16,421 bases of DNA from Dichloromethanomonas sp964477085 (GTDB taxonomy: Bacteria; Bacillota; Desulfitobacteriia; Desulfitobacteriales; Syntrophobotulaceae), in the NCBI GenBank assembly GCA_964477085.1, contig CAYZDF010000058.1, positions 1 through 16,421 on the forward strand. The letters run 5' to 3'. Both the position numbers and the translations under genes were made by a program. Of the stretch, positions 6,586 to 13,541 are shown in pieces. Numbering within the stretch: position 1 is the first letter of the stretch; each line of letters starts with the position of its first letter. A model generated the notes under the pieces. It ran no database searches. It was not told the origin of the DNA and worked only from the letters and a program-made list of their open reading frames with translations.

Positions 6586-7344
6586 TTAAGGGTTCACCCA
6601 TTTGCATAGTATCCTCTCACAAATATCAAGAAGTAGATAAATCAAGAAGCCCATGAGTCCCATAGCGATGATTCCTGCAAACATCTTATCGTATGCTAAA
6701 CTGCTCCAGGAATCCATGATAAAAAAGCCGATTCCTTCCCTGGTCGCATAGGTTTCGACGAGGAAGAGCACTGCCATGGCTGTCCCCAGCCCCAGTCTGA
6801 GGGAAGTCAGAATAGCCGGAAGGCAGGCTGGAAAATAAACGTGTTGGTACAGTTCCCGCTCACTTGCTCGCAGAGATCTCACGGAAAGGATGTATTCCCT
6901 TTGAAGATTTCTGGCTGCATCCCGCGTTGTTACCAGGATTTGATAGAATACGATTAAGGTAATCATTACAATTTTTGAGACATTCCCTATTCCCATCAGA
7001 ATAAGAAAGATCGGAAGAAAAACAATCTTAGGTATAGGATAAGTCAAATAGATCAAGGGGGCTGAGATTTCGTCAGCTTTTGTGTTTTTACCGAGATACA
7101 ACCCTAGGGGCACTCCGAGAACAGTGGCAATGAAAAGGCTTATAACTACCCGATAGAGACTGACTGCTAAATGACTGGTCAAGTCAGTAAAAAATATGTG
7201 GGTAAGACTGCTAAACGCTTCAATGGGCGGAGGAAATACAGGGGTATTGAGAAGGACAGAGAAAATGTGCCAGCCAATAAGTAAAAACACAATGGTCAAG
7301 AACAATTGTAGTCCGTTACGGGTCAAGTGTTTAGTTAAACGCAT
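6586..7344 (-). CDS. SsuC/TauC-type ABC transporter permease
   Basis: This 252-residue permease is of normal length for the SsuC/TauC/NrtB group (BPD_transp_1 fold), with about six membrane helices. The N-terminus shows the family's VFPPPIEAF after the first helix. The cytoplasmic coupling region reads RDAARNLQREYILSVRSLRASERELYQHVYFPACLPAILTSLRLGLG around residues 137-183; this EAA-type loop contacts the ATPase. Its ATG overlaps the end of the ATPase gene by 10 bp, so the two are translationally coupled; GGAGGG precedes the ATG. With the ATPase and the lipoprotein at 4212-5180 it should form an importer for a small organic or anionic solute. The substrate is unknown. Confidence 0.9.
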   Translation of the reverse strand: MRLTKHLTRNGLQLFLTIVFLLIGWHIFSVLLNTPVFPPPIEAFSSLTHIFFTDLTSHLAVSLYRVVISLFIATVLGVPLGLYLGKNTKADEISAPLIYLTYPIPKIVFLPIFLILMGIGNVSKIVMITLIVFYQILVTTRDAARNLQREYILSVRSLRASERELYQHVYFPACLPAILTSLRLGLGTAMAVLFLVETYATREGIGFFIMDSWSSLAYDKMFAGIIAMGLMGFLIYLLLDICERILCKWVNP

Positions 7345-8099
7345 ACTTTTTCCCTCCCCCTTAAACGTAAGCGAAGGGAATTGGATATCTCCAAGAACTG
7401 TATTTTTCCGCGTGCCGAGTAATCACCGGCCAAGGGATTAATAAATTCTTCAATGACCGTTCCCGGGCATTCCGACATTACGAATATCTTTTGACCTAAG
7501 AATACGGCCTCTTCTATGTTGTGGGTGATCAGAAGGATAGTCAGATTGGTCTCTTCCCAAATATTGAGGAGAAAGTCCTGCATTTCTTCCCGGGTAAGGG
7601 CATCCAGGGATGAAAAGGGTTCATCCATTAATAAAAGCTTAGGCTCCAGAATCAGAGACCTGGCAATCGCCACCCTTTGGCGTTGGCCCCCACTGAGCTG
7701 CGTCGGAAATCTTTTTCTCAGGGAGAGCAATCCTAAACGCTGGAGAATTCTCTCCGTTTTTTGGGCAATCTCTGTTTTAGAAACCCCTTTAAGCTGAAGA
7801 CCCAATTTGACATTGTCCCAGACCGTTTTCCAGGGCAATAAGCCATATTCCTGTAGGATCAAAGCTACTTCCCCTGTCTCTTTAGGCTCTTTTCCATCGA
7901 GCAATACCTTACCGACGTACTCCCGATTAAGCCCTGCCAAAACATTGAGTAAAGTGCTTTTACCACATCCGGAAGGCCCGATAATAGCACCGATGCTCCC
8001 TCTGACCAAAGAAATGTTAATATCTCTTAAAGCCAAAACGGTTTCGTCAGCGTGGGAATACTGTACGTTCAAGGATTCAATCGATAAATACGGCATCAT
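7335..8099 (-). CDS. SsuB/TauB-type ABC transporter ATPase
   Basis: This 254-residue ATPase powers the importer. It has a complete set of motifs: Walker A GPSGCGKST (41-49), Q-loop Gln83, signature LSGGQ (135-139) followed by RQRVAIARSL, Walker B LLLMDE (155-160), D-loop SSLDALT, and the switch His193 in ITHN. The sequence around LLPWKTVWDNV after the Q-loop is typical of the NitT/TauT/SsuB group. The gene begins 33 bp after the tetR stop codon, with AAAGGAAAG upstream of the first of two adjacent ATGs, and overlaps the permease gene at its 3' end. It is therefore the middle gene of a tetR-ATPase-permease operon under the tetR promoter. Confidence 0.93.
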   Translation of the reverse strand: MMPYLSIESLNVQYSHADETVLALRDINISLVRGSIGAIIGPSGCGKSTLLNVLAGLNREYVGKVLLDGKEPKETGEVALILQEYGLLPWKTVWDNVKLGLQLKGVSKTEIAQKTERILQRLGLLSLRKRFPTQLSGGQRQRVAIARSLILEPKLLLMDEPFSSLDALTREEMQDFLLNIWEETNLTILLITHNIEEAVFLGQKIFVMSECPGTVIEEFINPLAGDYSARGKIQFLEISNSLRLRLRGREKVCV

Positions 8100-8132
8100 T
8101 ACTACTTTCCTTTATCTTTACTTAGATCAGCG

Positions 8133-8747
8133 TTACCGAGAAACCCTCCCCAGACCTCTCATATTGTAGTCAATAAGGGTTCGGTAAGCTCGATCAAAAT
8201 CTTCCGGCTCGCCGTTGCTAATCCAGGATAAAATCACTTGACGAAATGTCCCGACGAAGGCGATAGAGCTTACCAACGTATCCTGTTCAGGGATAAAATT
8301 AAGCTCTAATAGCTCATCCAAATCCTGTTTGGCAAACCGGATCAGATCGTTCTCAATATCGGTAAACTTTCTATTCAATGCGGTATTGACCTCTGGAAAA
8401 TGATCCAGAAGTATTTTGGCCAGATGTTTCTCTTTCATGAATGTTTTGATACAGATCTCCATCGAAGCTTGGAGCTTATCAAAAACATCGGTGTATTGTT
8501 CTCTTTCCTTTTTAATGATGTCCAGAAGTTCCGCATACAGCTCTTTAACGACTGTATCAATCAAGACTTCTTTATTCGTGAAATACAGATAGAATGTTCC
8601 GGTTGCGATTCCTGCTTTTTTAGCAATGGCTTTAATCGATGTTTTACCTTTATCTTCTTCAGCCAGGACTTCACGAGCGGCCCTTACGATTCTTTGCCTG
8701 AGATTCTGTTGCTTTTTAATGATTTTATCCGTCTTATTGTAGACCAT
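8133..8747 (-). CDS. TetR-family transcriptional regulator
   Basis: This 204-residue protein has a clear TetR N-terminal DNA-binding domain: RQRIVRAAREVLAEEDKGKTS followed by the helix-turn-helix IKAIAKKAGIATGTFYLYFTNKEVL near 38-62. The remainder is a helical ligand/dimer domain without recognisable ligand residues. A longer frame starts at a TTG at 8780 without a ribosome site. I prefer the ATG at 8747, preceded by GGATGGAG. It is the first gene of an operon with the ABC ATPase and permease. Inverted repeats sharing the ATGAAC half-site lie just downstream of the -10 boxes of its own promoter and of the separate binding-protein gene. Autorepression plus control of all three transporter genes is the straightforward inference. 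The effector is unknown. Confidence 0.9.
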   Translation of the reverse strand: MVYNKTDKIIKKQQNLRQRIVRAAREVLAEEDKGKTSIKAIAKKAGIATGTFYLYFTNKEVLIDTVVKELYAELLDIIKKEREQYTDVFDKLQASMEICIKTFMKEKHLAKILLDHFPEVNTALNRKFTDIENDLIRFAKQDLDELLELNFIPEQDTLVSSIAFVGTFRQVILSWISNGEPEDFDRAYRTLIDYNMRGLGRVSR

Positions 8748-8782
8748 AATGACTCCATCCAAGCGTAAAGTTCTTACCAAAA

Positions 8783-8804
8783 ACTGAACTTTAATTCAGT
8801 TCAT
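8783..8804. promoter_or_regulatory. Candidate TetR operator at the tetR promoter
   Basis: TGAACT (8785-8790) and AGTTCA (8798-8803) form an inverted repeat, nested with ACTGAA...TTCAGT (8783-8800). On the minus strand it reads ATGAAC with GTTC 9 bp further on. It lies about 8 bp downstream of the -10 box, like the site at 5203-5234. The half-site is shared, but the spacing between halves differs (9 against 4 bp). Confidence 0.55.
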
Positions 8805-8811
8805 GGCATAG

Positions 8812-8839
8812 ATTTTACGCTTATTCTTATTTTTGTCAA
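8812..8839 (-). promoter_or_regulatory. Promoter of the tetR-ATPase-permease operon
   Basis: A consensus TTGACA (8839-8834), a 16-bp spacer and TAAAAT (8817-8812) lie on the minus strand. The expected start is near 8805, at the edge of the inverted repeat. This leaves a leader of about 58 nt to the ATG at 8747. Confidence 0.65.
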
Positions 8840-8863
8840 GCACTGCTTTTTTACGCATCCGGT

Positions 8864-8893
8864 ACATATTTTGGTTAAGATATATTGATAATA
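8864..8893 (+). promoter_or_regulatory. Sigma-G-like promoter of the germination operon
   Basis: ACATA (8864-8868), an 18-bp spacer and GATAATA (8887-8893) fit the remembered forespore sigma-G consensus (GMATR-N18-CATNMTA) at 4 of 5 and 6 of 7 positions. gerA operons of spore formers are normally transcribed by sigma-G. The start would be near 8900, with the GAGGT ribosome site at 8916-8920. Confidence 0.4.
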
Positions 8894-8927
8894 CTAAGTA
8901 AGAAGTTTGCAGTATGAGGTAATACGT

Positions 8928-10103
8928 ATGTTTCACTCTAGCCTCAAGAAAAAAACGGGAACGAACAATCCCGATCGATCCTTTGAAAAATTTGAAGATA
9001 TCGCAAAATGCTCTCCTAAAGGTGACGCTATTGCGACTATCTCTCGGGATACCATGCAGTTCTTACGCGGTTCGAAACTTCGTTTTACAGAAGATTATCT
9101 CTACAATCTAAAGGTACTCAAAGACTCCGTTCCAACTGAAAATCTGGCGATAGAGAAGATCAGATTAGGCAGCTCCGCACCCCGTGATGTCTTATTGATT
9201 TATTTGGAAGGTACTGCCGATCACAACCTTGTTGCAGAAGTGAAGAAACGTCTTAAAGCCATTGAGGCTGAAACAATCTATGAGAGCAGTTATATCCAAC
9301 GCAATATTGAAGATTCTTCACTCAGTCCCTTTCCTCAGATTGAAACCTCCGAACGTCCAGATATTGCCATGAGTGCCCTATGGCAGGGGCGGGTGGTCAT
9401 CATCCTGGATGGAAGTCCGGATGTATTACTGGCTCCCTGTACCTTTTTCGATTTGCTGGACACTCCCGATGATGCTTATACACGCTGGTTTGTGGCATCA
9501 AGCTTCTTTAAAGCTGCCCGCTATATCATGCTGTTATTGGCTTTATGCCTGCCTGGTTTTTATATCGCCTTGTTGTCCTATAATCCCGAAATGCTGCCAA
9601 CACGCCTTTTGCTTCTGATCTTAAACGGACGGGAAGGAACTCCTTTTCCTGTCTATTTTGAGATCTTTCTCATGATGGGAATCGCTGAAGCGGTGCGTAT
9701 GATGCTTTTGAGGATTCCCACCGCATTAGGATCCACTGTTGCACTTTTTGCAGGGATTACTCTTGTCATCGCCGGTATCTACGCCCACATCATCGGGCCT
9801 GTACTTGTTTTAATCGTAACCCTGACCGTCATATCTTCTTTTGGCATACCGAATAATGACCTTCGTTCTTCTATCCGGATCATTCAATTTTTCACGATGG
9901 TAGTCTCGAGTATCCTAGGTCTATTCGGCTTCGCCTTGTCTTTCTTTATGATCTGTATCCATCTCGCCAATTTGAAGACCTTTGGCATCCCTTATATGGC
10001 TCCCCTCGTAACCTCAGCCGTGAACGCTTGGGGTCACACCATCCTGAGAGAGAACACCAATAAGATGCCGTTGGATGATACTTATAACCCTCAGAAATCT
10101 TAA
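8928..10103 (+). CDS. GerA-family germinant receptor subunit A, short form
   Basis: This 391-residue protein is the A subunit of a spore germinant receptor in the inner spore membrane; in B. subtilis GerAA oligomerises into an ion channel opened by nutrients. It contains the second N-terminal subdomain (FLRGSKLRFTEDYLYN at 45-60, DVLLIYLEGTAD at 87-98, SPFPQIETSERPD at 133-145) and then the membrane region from about 198 with LPTRLLLLILNGREGTPFPV. Usual family members have about 480-540 residues; the missing part is the first N-terminal subdomain. In the membrane region, GSTVALFAGITLVIAGIY replaces the usual Gly-rich IGQ...GGLVIGQAAV stretch. The ATG at 8928 is chosen over the TTG at 8907 because GAGGT lies 7 bp before it. 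It is followed by gerB and gerC homologues. Confidence 0.85.
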   Translation: MFHSSLKKKTGTNNPDRSFEKFEDIAKCSPKGDAIATISRDTMQFLRGSKLRFTEDYLYNLKVLKDSVPTENLAIEKIRLGSSAPRDVLLIYLEGTADHNLVAEVKKRLKAIEAETIYESSYIQRNIEDSSLSPFPQIETSERPDIAMSALWQGRVVIILDGSPDVLLAPCTFFDLLDTPDDAYTRWFVASSFFKAARYIMLLLALCLPGFYIALLSYNPEMLPTRLLLLILNGREGTPFPVYFEIFLMMGIAEAVRMMLLRIPTALGSTVALFAGITLVIAGIYAHIIGPVLVLIVTLTVISSFGIPNNDLRSSIRIIQFFTMVVSSILGLFGFALSFFMICIHLANLKTFGIPYMAPLVTSAVNAWGHTILRENTNKMPLDDTYNPQKS

Positions 10104-10156
10104 ATAGGGATGATAACTTCTAGCACCTTATAAGCTCCAATAAGAAAGGATATCTT

Positions 10157-11263
10157 ATGGTCAATCAATCCGATTCTCAAAAACATCAACTGAATACACG
10201 TCTATTAATTCCACTCCTGATTATGAGCATCATTGAATATGAAATATTTACCTTCCCCAAAGCCACTGTCACTGCAGCCAGACAGGATGCCTGGATTTCC
10301 ATCTTAATCGAAGCATTGATCGCCAGCTCTATTATTTATCTTTTGGTTAAATTAGCTTCTCGTTTTCCGGATATGGGCTATTTTCAATACCTGAAAGTCG
10401 TCTGGGGCAAACCGATCGGCTTCTTGATCTGTTTGGTTTACCTGTTATATTTCCTGGTCTATCTTAGTACCATGTTTTATGAAACCATCCTCGCCAATAA
10501 AATGCTATTTCTGCCCCGAACCCCTGTTGTCATACCTCTACTCTTATTTGCCCTTACCTTGATTTGGTTAGTGAGTCAAGGCTTTTTAACGATCCTTCGT
10601 TTTTTCCATATACTACTGCCTTTTCTGGTCATCCCGCTCGTCCTCCTGGCCTTACTATTTATAACAGCGATCAATCTGGATCACTTCACACCCCTATTCG
10701 GAAATGGTCTATTACCCATACTTAAAGGAGCGATTTATGCCCTCGGGGCCTATCAGGGACCAGAGGTACTGCTCTTTGTCGCACCTTTCTTCATCAAAAT
10801 CAAAAAAGCAGTAAAACCATCATTAATCGCTTTTTCCATAACCACCTTCTTTGGCTGGACTAATACTGTAGCTGCTATCGGCATTCTCGGTGTTGCCAAT
10901 ACCAAAGAATCCGTCTTGCCTGGCGTCAGTGTTGTCAATATTCTGCAATTTCCCGGTTTCCCTGTGGAGCGTTTCGGTCTTCTCCTTACCCTTCCCTGGC
11001 TGATCGGAATTTACACGTCACTGGCCATTTATCTTTACCTGTTATGTACCAATACCATCGAATTATTCAAGCTCCCCAAAAGCAAACTCGTTTTCTTCCC
11101 ATTGGTCGCTCTCCCCGTCATGATCGCTTTCTTTCTTCCTAGTGAAAGCCTGCATGAAAGTATACGTCTTTATTTAACCATGGCCACAGTGCCAATCGTT
11201 TACGGCATCCCCGTCTTGACCCTCCTTCTGGCCATCATAAGAAAGAAAGGGAAGTCACAATGA
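10157..11263 (+). CDS. GerB-family germination permease (subunit B)
   Basis: This 368-residue protein has about ten membrane helices and the APC-superfamily fold of spore germination B subunits. In B. subtilis the B subunit holds the nutrient-binding pocket. The N-terminal part ...EYEIFTFPKATVTAARQDAWIS matches the family's TM1 region, and residues around GAIYALGAYQGPEVLLFVAPFF (near 197-218) match its conserved TM6 segment. It starts 53 bp after gerA with AAAGGA before the ATG, and its stop overlaps the gerC start by 4 bp (ATGA). The germinant recognised cannot be predicted from sequence. Confidence 0.9.
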   Translation: MVNQSDSQKHQLNTRLLIPLLIMSIIEYEIFTFPKATVTAARQDAWISILIEALIASSIIYLLVKLASRFPDMGYFQYLKVVWGKPIGFLICLVYLLYFLVYLSTMFYETILANKMLFLPRTPVVIPLLLFALTLIWLVSQGFLTILRFFHILLPFLVIPLVLLALLFITAINLDHFTPLFGNGLLPILKGAIYALGAYQGPEVLLFVAPFFIKIKKAVKPSLIAFSITTFFGWTNTVAAIGILGVANTKESVLPGVSVVNILQFPGFPVERFGLLLTLPWLIGIYTSLAIYLYLLCTNTIELFKLPKSKLVFFPLVALPVMIAFFLPSESLHESIRLYLTMATVPIVYGIPVLTLLLAIIRKKGKSQ

Positions 11264-12375
11264 AAAAAACGGTGTATATTCTGTTTGTTTTATTTGCATT
11301 CTTATTGACACCTGGGTGCTGGGATATGAGAGATGTGAATAATACCGCCTTTGTCATATCTTTGGGAATTGACGCCCCGCCCAATCCGGATACGGCAAAG
11401 TATCTCATAACCTTTGAGTTTGCCAAACCTCTGCCGATCAATGAGAATACAATCACCGGGAGTACGACAGCCAGCGTTGAAGCAGACAGTATCTTACAGG
11501 CTATTCAGAGGGTTCAGAGCCGTGTCAGCCGCAGTATCTCTCTGACTCACCTGCGGTTGCTGGTTGCAGGGGAAGATATTGCACGAAAAGAAGCCTTTAG
11601 GGATATCGCAAATTATATCGTTAAAGAACCGGAAATAGCTTTGCAGATCCGTTTAATATTTGTCCAAGGTGCTTCTGCTCAGGATGTTTTAAATTCTCAA
11701 AGCTATTTCGAAAAAAGAGTTGCTGCCGAACTGGTGGCTATGGGGTTATTACAGAAGGATCTTTCTTTAGCCAGGAACGAAAATTTCCTTGATTTTCTAA
11801 ACGATCTACAACAGACTGAAGGAAAAGCTATTGCCAGCAGAGTATTGATTGATCAAAATAATATGCTCATCCGTCAAGGGGCGGCCATATTTAAGGATTG
11901 GAAGTTGGAAAGCTGGCTTAATGCCGATGAAGCCCAAGCTGCTAGCTGGCTCTTAGAGCAAGCTGAAGCTGTCATTGTGGCTAAAAAAGGAGAAAGCATT
12001 TATACCTATCAGATACAGAAACACAAAACAAAAATTAAACCGGTTTTCAAAGAAGGTAAGCTTTCCATAATAATCACAACAACTACACAAGGGATAGTCC
12101 TGGAGGAAGCGGGAAGAGAAAATTTAGATTTATCAAAACAAGAAAATGTTAAAAAAATCGAAGACTTATTTACCAAAACAATTCTAGAGCAAATTTCCTC
12201 CGCCATCAAGAAATCTCAATATGATTTTAAAGCTGACTATCTGGAATTAGGACAAGCTGTTGAAAGATATTATCCTGGTTATTTCAATTCGATCAATTGG
12301 CAGGAAGTCTATCCAACCGTCCCAATCGAAGTTCAGGTTGATTGCAAAGTAAAAGGCTACGGGATGCAGAAGTAG
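11260..12375 (+). CDS. GerC-family germination lipoprotein (subunit C)
   Basis: This 371-residue protein is the lipoprotein subunit of the germinant receptor. The signal peptide ends in the lipobox LTPGC with the lipidated Cys20, followed by the family hallmark CWDMRDVNNTAFVISLGID. The later regions SRSISLTHLRLLVAGEDIA and the C-terminal HxxxxP-like domain ending CKVKGYG agree with Ger(x)C proteins of about 350-400 residues. The start codon overlaps the gerB stop, and AAGGGAAG lies before it. It is the last gene of the operon. No strong terminator follows; the next 210 bp hold only a possible gene fragment on the other strand. Confidence 0.92.
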   Translation: MKKTVYILFVLFAFLLTPGCWDMRDVNNTAFVISLGIDAPPNPDTAKYLITFEFAKPLPINENTITGSTTASVEADSILQAIQRVQSRVSRSISLTHLRLLVAGEDIARKEAFRDIANYIVKEPEIALQIRLIFVQGASAQDVLNSQSYFEKRVAAELVAMGLLQKDLSLARNENFLDFLNDLQQTEGKAIASRVLIDQNNMLIRQGAAIFKDWKLESWLNADEAQAASWLLEQAEAVIVAKKGESIYTYQIQKHKTKIKPVFKEGKLSIIITTTTQGIVLEEAGRENLDLSKQENVKKIEDLFTKTILEQISSAIKKSQYDFKADYLELGQAVERYYPGYFNSINWQEVYPTVPIEVQVDCKVKGYGMQK

Positions 12376-12389
12376 ATTCACTTCCTGTA

Positions 12390-12527
12390 TCACATCGCAT
12401 ATTTAATGGCGTAAGCCCCCGCGATAATAATAAGCAATGATAAAATTTGGTTCAACTTTGGAACGAGCTGTTTGTAAATATATTGGCTATTAGGAGAGTT
12501 GGCCTGATCGTGCACTTTTATAACAGG
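12390..12527 (-). pseudogene. Possible C-terminal fragment of a membrane protein
   Basis: A 45-codon open frame on the minus strand ends at TGA (12392-12390). It reads ...YIYKQLVPKLNQILSLLIII followed by AGAYAIKYAM: a linker, then one membrane helix and a short tail. It looks like the final helix of a polytopic protein such as a CcdA-like or exporter family member. No start codon with a ribosome site exists; the only candidate is a GTG at 12515, and a TAG precedes the frame. It may be a decayed gene end, or chance. Confidence 0.22.
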
Positions 12528-12586
12528 CTATTTATAGGGCGATGTCCGACAGTAATACGGAATTAAAGTTTCGACTTAAAGGAATA

Positions 12587-12928
12587 TCATATTGGCGTGA
12601 TATATTCTTCCCCTGTCTCTCTTTTCATTGGGGTATAATGACGCTCCCTATACTCTTCTATCTTTTTTGTAATACTTGTATAGATTCTTTCCATCTCCTG
12701 CCTGAACTTGAACATACTGTCCGTAAACCATTTATCCCAAAAAGGCTTTTGAGCCTTTAACCAATTCTTGGCTTCATCAATCTTCTTCTGGAGAGCTTCT
12801 TCATTCTTAGATAGAACTTTTGTTGTTTGGTCGTCCGTGTTTTGAGCTCCCAGGCCGCAAAGGGGGGTGCTGTTAAGGAGAAGAACCACTATCAGGATCA
12901 GAATAACGGTGATCTTATTCTTTTTCAT
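12587..12928 (-). CDS. Small secreted helical protein of unknown function
   Basis: I do not recognise this 113-residue protein. It has a classical signal peptide (MKKNKITVILILIVVLLLNS) with probable cleavage near GLGAQN at about 28-29; the Cys at 24 is not in a proper lipobox. The mature part is highly charged and helical: SKNEEALQKKIDEAKNWLKA, then an aromatic stretch QKPFWDKWFTDSMFKFRQEM, then ITKKIEEYRERHYTPMKR. GAGGAGG stands 7-8 bp before the ATG, which strongly supports translation. It lies between a germination operon and a coat gene, so a sporulation role is possible but unproven. It is divergent from the cotD-like gene. A TTGATA-17-TAACAT promoter is visible upstream. Confidence 0.75.
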   Translation of the reverse strand: MKKNKITVILILIVVLLLNSTPLCGLGAQNTDDQTTKVLSKNEEALQKKIDEAKNWLKAQKPFWDKWFTDSMFKFRQEMERIYTSITKKIEEYRERHYTPMKRETGEEYITPI

Positions 12929-12958
12929 CTTGACTCCTCCTCTATTCTGTCTAATGCT

Positions 12959-12987
12959 ATGTTATTAAACCATGCGCCGTTTATCAA
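12959..12987 (-). promoter_or_regulatory. Possible promoter of the small secreted protein
   Basis: On the minus strand TTGATA (12987-12982), a 17-bp spacer and TAACAT (12964-12959) form a reasonable vegetative-type promoter. The start would be near 12952, about 24 bp before the ATG and just upstream of the GAGGAGG ribosome site. Confidence 0.35.
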
Positions 12988-13057
12988 CAGAATTATAGAT
13001 ATTCCTGTTATTGTCATATATGAGCATCACAGTATTTTAGTATTTTCATTTATTTTC

Positions 13058-13085
13058 ACTATAACTAAATATTTACCATATAATG
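13058..13085 (+). promoter_or_regulatory. Sigma-K-like promoter of the coat gene
   Basis: AC (13058-13059), 17 bp and CATATAATG (13077-13085) match the remembered mother-cell sigma-K consensus AC-N16/17-CATANNNTA with one mismatch in the last base. Coat genes such as cotD are known sigma-K targets. The predicted start near 13092 lies just before the AGGAGGTGA ribosome site. Confidence 0.4.
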
Positions 13086-13113
13086 TACTAACATTAGGAG
13101 GTGATTTACAAAG

Positions 13114-13353
13114 ATGAATGGTCGCTGTGGATGTGGTGTTGCCCCAGTTGTACTCCCAACCCAATATGCTGTACGGGATTATTATGCTCAACGTGCAGTC
13201 CCTGTCATTCAACCTGTCGTTACTGTCAACCGGCAAAATATTGTTAATGTACCTCAGTATTTTATCCAGCCTGCCTCAACAAATATAGTTGTTGATCGTG
13301 GATTTCAGCAGTTTCCTGCTGCTGGAGGTTTCTTAGGCCGCCGTTTCTTATAA
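13114..13353 (+). CDS. CotD-like inner spore coat protein
   Basis: This 79-residue protein has the layout of the CotD family of inner spore coat proteins: a short Cys/Gly start (MNGRCGCG), then APVVLPTQY, a middle VPVIQPVVTVNRQNIVNVPQ, and a short tail rich in Phe, Gly and Arg. B. subtilis CotD shows the same spaced pattern (APIVHPT...VPHIHP...TNVNHQ) but with many His residues, which are replaced here mostly by Gln, Val and Asn. No signal peptide or membrane segment is present, as expected for a protein assembled from the mother-cell cytosol. AGGAGGTGA at 13096-13104 is a near-perfect Shine-Dalgarno 9 bp before the ATG, indicating strong expression. It is a single gene closed by a hairpin. 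Confidence 0.7.
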   Translation: MNGRCGCGVAPVVLPTQYAVRDYYAQRAVPVIQPVVTVNRQNIVNVPQYFIQPASTNIVVDRGFQQFPAAGGFLGRRFL

Positions 13354-13394
13354 CAAATACTCGGCATAATATTACCTGATTAAAGCTTAAAGCA

Positions 13395-13434
13395 AGAGGA
13401 AGCAAAAGTCTCCAATAATGAACCTGCTTCCTCT
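13395..13434. terminator. Hairpin between convergent genes
   Basis: AGAGGAAGCA (13395-13404) and TGCTTCCTCT (13425-13434) are perfect 10-bp inverted arms with a 20-nt loop. It lies 41 bp after the coat gene and before the end of the convergent exporter gene. On the minus strand it is followed by TTGCTTTAAGCTTT. It probably terminates from one or both sides. Confidence 0.55.
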
Positions 13435-13541
13435 CCTACATGTGTGATTTTATTATGGATCAGATGGTGCTTTACAACAAAGCTTAATGTCTTTTTTGCT
13501 TGCAATAAAAGAGAGCTCTATGAGTTACGAGGCTTATGATT

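Noticed and set aside
8400..8768. 122-codon plus-strand frame opposite tetR
   Set aside because: Antisense shadow of a confident TetR gene, with low-complexity Phe-rich composition.
12827..13117. 96-codon plus-strand frame before the coat gene
   Set aside because: It overlaps the signal-peptide end of the secreted-protein gene and the promoter region of the coat gene, and has no ribosome site.
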